Below are positions 4,614 through 7,788 of a DNA stretch of 7,788 nucleotides, one piece after another. The DNA is from Bacteroidales bacterium UBA1208 (GTDB lineage Bacteria > Bacteroidota > Bacteroidia > Bacteroidales > P3). A program made the position numbers and the translations under genes. Location: the NCBI GenBank assembly GCA_002309955.1, contig DBXQ01000018.1, positions 1-7,788 on the forward strand. Direction: 5' to 3'. Position 1 is the first letter of the stretch; every line of letters begins with the position of its first letter. The notes under the pieces are model-generated. The model worked only from the letters and a program-made list of their open reading frames with translations. It ran no database searches and was not told the DNA's origin.

Positions 4614-5905
4614 TCAAACTCGGGAAAATATGCGTTCTGGCGCGTCTTGTTGTCTTGCTTGGACCGTTTGCCGCCTTTATTATCATCGTCGCCCTGGTTG
4701 CCTTGTTTTGCGCCTTTTTTGGGGTTGTTTCCGTCGCCTGGATCACCAAGGCCGCCGTAGGTCTTGACTCCTGTCACCTCAATGCCGAATTTCTCCTTCA
4801 CCCATTCCGGGTCGATGTCGAAATATTGTGCGGCCTGCATGGTCTGTGTGAAGAGCTGGGCGGAGTCTTCCTGTTCCTGGAACTTGAAGCGGAGACCCTG
4901 CGGGATGAACCCCAGTTGAACGAGGGCGGGTAGCACGATGGTGTTCATGGCCACTTCCACAGTTGCCATGTCCGACTCCACAATCTCATCGTTCAGGTCG
5001 GTGGAGGTTTGTTCCTTGCTGTTGCTGCCATAGCGGGTGTCCTGACCCAGCACAGCCCCGTTGATTAGCAAGGAAATCTCATTAGAGCAGAGTCGTATGA
5101 GGTTTTCGTAAGGCTCCCCGTTGGAGGCATTGGTGGCCACAAACAGCATTTCGTCGTCGATGTCGATGACCCCATTGGCACCGCTGCCATAATTGGAGAG
5201 CATCTGCAGATACTGGTTGCGCAGTTCCGGGTCCTGGGTGTTGGTCTTAATGACCCTCGGAGGCATACCGCACACCTCGCAGAACTCACTCCAGCAGCTT
5301 TGCGCGAAACGCTTGAACAGGGCATGTGGAACGGCTTTGTCAAGCAACCCAAGCCCCTCCCCACGGAATTCAAGGATATAGGTGCCATATTCCGGCAGCT
5401 TCCGATACTCTATCCCAGAGGTGTCGGAGGTGTCGATGAGCAAAGTCCCGGAACGCGGATCGATGTGCCGCCGGTCGATGAAAGCGAGAGCCAGCGGGTC
5501 GGGGTTGTCCGGTTGTGGGTTGAGTTCCACAAGATTGTAGCCGTAAAGTTGCGCATCAAGTATGGTCTCAATAAACCGTCTGGTAGCCGGCATGCCCTTG
5601 ATGGTGTCGGAGGCTTTGTCATCCGGATTTCCGTTCTCGCTTACCAGGGCAAACTCAGAACGCAGCACCTTGCTTTTTCTGAGTTGTACCTGCGAGGCAA
5701 GATGGGCATCATCCATGATGTAGTCATACAGTTCCTGCAGACGGTCAAAACGTGGGTTGTCCACACGCAGTGCGGACTGTTTGGCAGCTTGCCAGTCCGA
5801 AATATCCTTTCGGTGTACAATAGGTGTACGGCTTTTCAGTACCGTTGCAATAAATTTCTCTCTTGCCCTTACTTGCTTGGGGGGCTTATTGTTTTTCTTT
5901 GACAT
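4601..5905 (-). CDS. DUF935 / Mu gp29-like portal protein
   Basis: A 434-residue portal protein of the DUF935 family, the dodecameric channel at the head vertex through which DNA enters and leaves. Seen motifs: a basic N-terminus, FDRLQELYDYIMDDAHLASQ (53-72), LRKSKVLRSEFALV (75-88), LDAQLYGYNLVELNP (116-130), FKRFAQSCWSEFCEVCGMPP (197-216), and the strongly conserved VLGQDTRYGSNSKEQTSTDL (285-304). Length is typical. Residues 385-425 are a low-complexity linker rich in G, D, N, K and Q, followed by AYFPEFDPFV and the stop. Such a linker at the very end suits a junction to a second domain, in line with the frameshift signal at the stop. It starts 3 nt after the DUF1320 gene stop. Confidence 0.9.
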   Translation of the reverse strand: MSKKNNKPPKQVRAREKFIATVLKSRTPIVHRKDISDWQAAKQSALRVDNPRFDRLQELYDYIMDDAHLASQVQLRKSKVLRSEFALVSENGNPDDKASDTIKGMPATRRFIETILDAQLYGYNLVELNPQPDNPDPLALAFIDRRHIDPRSGTLLIDTSDTSGIEYRKLPEYGTYILEFRGEGLGLLDKAVPHALFKRFAQSCWSEFCEVCGMPPRVIKTNTQDPELRNQYLQMLSNYGSGANGVIDIDDEMLFVATNASNGEPYENLIRLCSNEISLLINGAVLGQDTRYGSNSKEQTSTDLNDEIVESDMATVEVAMNTIVLPALVQLGFIPQGLRFKFQEQEDSAQLFTQTMQAAQYFDIDPEWVKEKFGIEVTGVKTYGGLGDPGDGNNPKKGAKQGNQGDDDNKGGKRSKQDNKTRQNAYFPEFDPFV

Positions 5906-5908
5906 GGC

Positions 5909-6325
5909 TTAAAAACTGTGAACGAATTTTGGATTGGACTTAAGTTGGATTGTTCCTGTAGGGCTACCGTTTCCGGTCTGCAGGTATGGCAGGTCAGGCG
6001 AAAGGAGCCCGTCGGCCACCTGTTGGAGGAATTTGGTACTACGCTCGTATGCCTTCTCGTAGCGTTCGTAAATGGCATCTACATTGCAGAGAAGTAACAG
6101 GTGATAAACGGCACATACCTTTACATGTTCAACGATGAGGGCGGAGCGTTCGCTTCCAGTTGCGGCAAAAATGGTGTCCACATCGTAACGGTTGGCAAGA
6201 TATGATTTAACCTCGGACACAGCTGTGTCAATGGCCGAAGTGACAATGGAGTCGTCATTGTCTGTAATCTGGTCGACTTGGTAGTCGTAGAGATGGGTCT
6301 TAATCTCTTCTTTTGAAATAAACAT
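5909..6325 (-). CDS. DUF1320 / Mu gp36-like head-completion protein
   Basis: A 138-residue acidic, mostly helical protein matching DUF1320 (Mu gp36): MFISKEEIKTHLYDYQVDQI with TDNDDSIVTSAIDTAVSEVK (21-40), the SYLANRYDVDTIFAATGSER core (41-60), a hydrophobic helix KVCAVYHLLLLCNVDAI (69-85), then ERYEKAYERSTKFLQQVADG (87-106). Proteins of this family act as connectors or completion factors at the head-tail interface. It starts 2 nt after the terminase stop and ends 3 nt before the portal start, so it is tightly coupled in the operon. In Mu, gp36 lies after the major head gene; here it sits between terminase and portal. The ATG at 6325 is the first start after the terminase stop. Confidence 0.85.
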   Translation of the reverse strand: MFISKEEIKTHLYDYQVDQITDNDDSIVTSAIDTAVSEVKSYLANRYDVDTIFAATGSERSALIVEHVKVCAVYHLLLLCNVDAIYERYEKAYERSTKFLQQVADGLLSPDLPYLQTGNGSPTGTIQLKSNPKFVHSF

Positions 6326-6327
6326 AA

Positions 6328-7788
6328 CTAAAATCTCCTGTTGGATGATTGTGGAAATACTGATTTTATATTGTCTCTGTTGTGGCTCCAGCGGCGGTCA
6401 ATCATCCAGATAGCGCTTTCGAGGGCGTCTGGGGCATCGTCGTGCATACGGCTGCCGCGTTCGGTGGCCAGCAGCTGCTCGACGAGCACCTGCATACCGG
6501 GACTGTCTTTTTCGTCCTGGTTGAATATAACCAGGTGCTGCTCGAAGAGAGGCTGCATTGCTTCAATACGGGCAAATTTTTCAGGTTTTTTGCGGCTATC
6601 CTTTTTGATGGGGATAATATGGCCACGAGCCTCCCCTTGTTTGCGGACCTCCTCGAGCAGAAGTTCCTGAAGCATATTGGCCTCCATATAGTAATAGACA
6701 GGCACACGTCCGTCAACATACTTTTCTATAGTGTAATACCACTCAATCATAGTGGAGACCGAGGTCTGGTCAGCGAAGACTTTGAGCACATGATACTCAC
6801 CGGTCTTGGTTTTGCCAACGAGCACAGTAGCCTTGTAGTCGGCTTGCTTGGTGGCTTTCCAAGATGGGTCAGTATAACAGATGAGCTGGACATATTGGGA
6901 GAGGCGTGGAAGCATTTTCCCAAATACAATATCCTCAGCTTTGAACACTGCACCGAGGGTGATAGGGTTGTTCATATACTCCTTTTGGAAGGCGCGAAAA
7001 CCTACCTGAATACGTTTCTTCTCGATGCGTTCTTTGGTCCAATATTCGGGCCATGCCGGATTGCCATCCTTGTCATAAACATCGACACGGCTGACGTGAA
7101 CTCCCGGCGTTTTCATTATTTCGGCCAGGATGGAACACTTGCTAATGAGATTGCCCACCATGATGAAGCGGCCACCCTCCGCGCCGAATGTGCCCATAAG
7201 AGCCTCACGGGTCCACTCGGTGGCTGCCTCCACACGGGCAGGATTACGGCTGAGTTCGTCATCGTCGAGGTCGTCGCAAATGATGTAGTCCGGTCGGTTC
7301 TGGCGGTCGCGAAGACCACGGGGTGACTGTCCGCGGCCAATGGCATGGAAAGAGACACCGTCCTGTGTGGTAAACTCACCCACCGCCCAGGAGCCGGCTT
7401 TGTACTGTTTACCAAAGTCGTGTTCATAAAGCTGGTTGAACTGTAGCTCCGCTTGAAGGTCGGAAAGGAGGCGAATGGCGCTGTCCTCTGACTTGCCAGC
7501 GAGAGCGAGGCAGTGAAGCGTTTGCACCGGCTGAATTTTGAGCCACATGGGGGTAAATACGCCCATGTGTGTGGACTTGGCATGTCCACGTGGCCAGATA
7601 AATTCAGCAAGCAACTGTGGGTTGTCCCGGATATAATTCGCAGCTTCTATGTGGAACCGAGCACAAGGGATAAGTTCTCCTGTAAACTTGTCGGTGCAGT
7701 AGTGGGAAAAATAAGTCTGCACAAAATAGTCATAATCCATGATGGCACGGTGTTTACGTTTAAGCTGATCCGCTTTGGACTCTTTGGC
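6328..7788 (-). CDS. Phage terminase large subunit (5' end beyond the window)
   Basis: ATP-driven DNA packaging motor and nuclease. From ATG 7740 it has 470 residues: an adenine-binding region near the N-terminus, a Walker A-like PRGHAKST (50-57), Walker B YIICDDLDDDE (152-162), coupling motif MVGNLIS (194-200), then the RNase H-like nuclease with TDPSW (290-294, D291), YMEANMLQELLLEE (351-364, E353) and HDDAPDALE (433-441). All expected acidic residues are present, so it should be active. The frame stays open upstream of 7740 to the window edge, reading AKESKADQLKRKHRAI, which looks coding, so the true start probably lies outside. It is the most upstream visible gene of the - strand packaging and head operon. 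Confidence 0.9.
   Translation of the reverse strand, partial: AKESKADQLKRKHRAIMDYDYFVQTYFSHYCTDKFTGELIPCARFHIEAANYIRDNPQLLAEFIWPRGHAKSTHMGVFTPMWLKIQPVQTLHCLALAGKSEDSAIRLLSDLQAELQFNQLYEHDFGKQYKAGSWAVGEFTTQDGVSFHAIGRGQSPRGLRDRQNRPDYIICDDLDDDELSRNPARVEAATEWTREALMGTFGAEGGRFIMVGNLISKCSILAEIMKTPGVHVSRVDVYDKDGNPAWPEYWTKERIEKKRIQVGFRAFQKEYMNNPITLGAVFKAEDIVFGKMLPRLSQYVQLICYTDPSWKATKQADYKATVLVGKTKTGEYHVLKVFADQTSVSTMIEWYYTIEKYVDGRVPVYYYMEANMLQELLLEEVRKQGEARGHIIPIKKDSRKKPEKFARIEAMQPLFEQHLVIFNQDEKDSPGMQVLVEQLLATERGSRMHDDAPDALESAIWMIDRRWSHNRDNIKSVFPQSSNRRF

Noticed and set aside
5300..5902. A 200-codon + strand open frame opposite the portal gene
   Set aside because: Antisense to the conserved portal core; it looks like a by-product of codon bias.
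6382..7326. A 314-codon + strand open frame opposite the terminase
   Set aside because: It is wholly antisense to TerL, which has all its motifs. The peptide has no family pattern and lacks operon context.
1..7788. CRISPR array, tRNA or rRNA genes, insertion sequence, diversity-generating retroelement
   Set aside because: I looked for spaced direct repeats, a cloverleaf with a T-loop, transposase or reverse transcriptase motifs and terminal inverted repeats, and saw none.

Overview
The window looks like part of a Mu-like prophage in a member of the Bacteroidota, probably a gut Bacteroidales. Two things point there. Promoters have the Bacteroidota form (TTTG, then about 19 nt, then TAnnTTTG). 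The structural proteins are the Mu-type head and packaging set: TerL, a DUF1320/gp36-like protein, a DUF935/gp29-like portal, a MuF/gp30-like protein and a gpG-like protein. No transposase, repressor, capsid or tail gene lies in the window, so 'transposable' is inferred from gene family, not seen.

Left part (1-2277, all + strand): three small unrecognised early-type genes (44-932) follow the tail of a gene cut by the window edge. A Bacteroidota promoter at 941-971 then drives a structured leader of about 210 nt and a BRO-N antirepressor-like gene (1191-1859). Two small unknown genes follow by ATGA overlaps. Both overlaps carry the same 19-nt junction with a perfect Shine-Dalgarno, which is odd for this phylum. 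The leader holds a 13-15 nt segment that can pair either with the 5' end of the transcript or with the bases just before the antirepressor start. It also has a terminator-like hairpin. It reads like an RNA switch or attenuator.

Right part (2274-7788, all - strand): a tight operon, read right to left, of terminase large subunit (runs off the window edge), DUF1320 protein, portal, MuF protein with a toxin-like tail, gpG-like protein and a probable tail terminator. It meets the + strand genes tail to tail with a 4-nt overlap of stop codons.

Two points stand out. First, the MuF reading frame has no ATG, GTG or TTG for its first 54 codons. It opens exactly where the portal frame ends, at a C CCT TTC slippery heptamer, a 6-nt spacer and a perfect 7-bp GC-rich stem-loop. 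This is the layout of a -1 programmed ribosomal frameshift and would give a portal-MuF fusion of about 857 residues. Second, the MuF C-terminus resembles the BECR/CdiA-type nuclease tails of phage polymorphic toxins, but no immunity gene follows it. Instead, a + strand promoter and a small structured RNA with a terminator sit in the 127-nt gap right behind the toxin end, facing the operon.

All family assignments come from reading motifs by eye; no database search was run.
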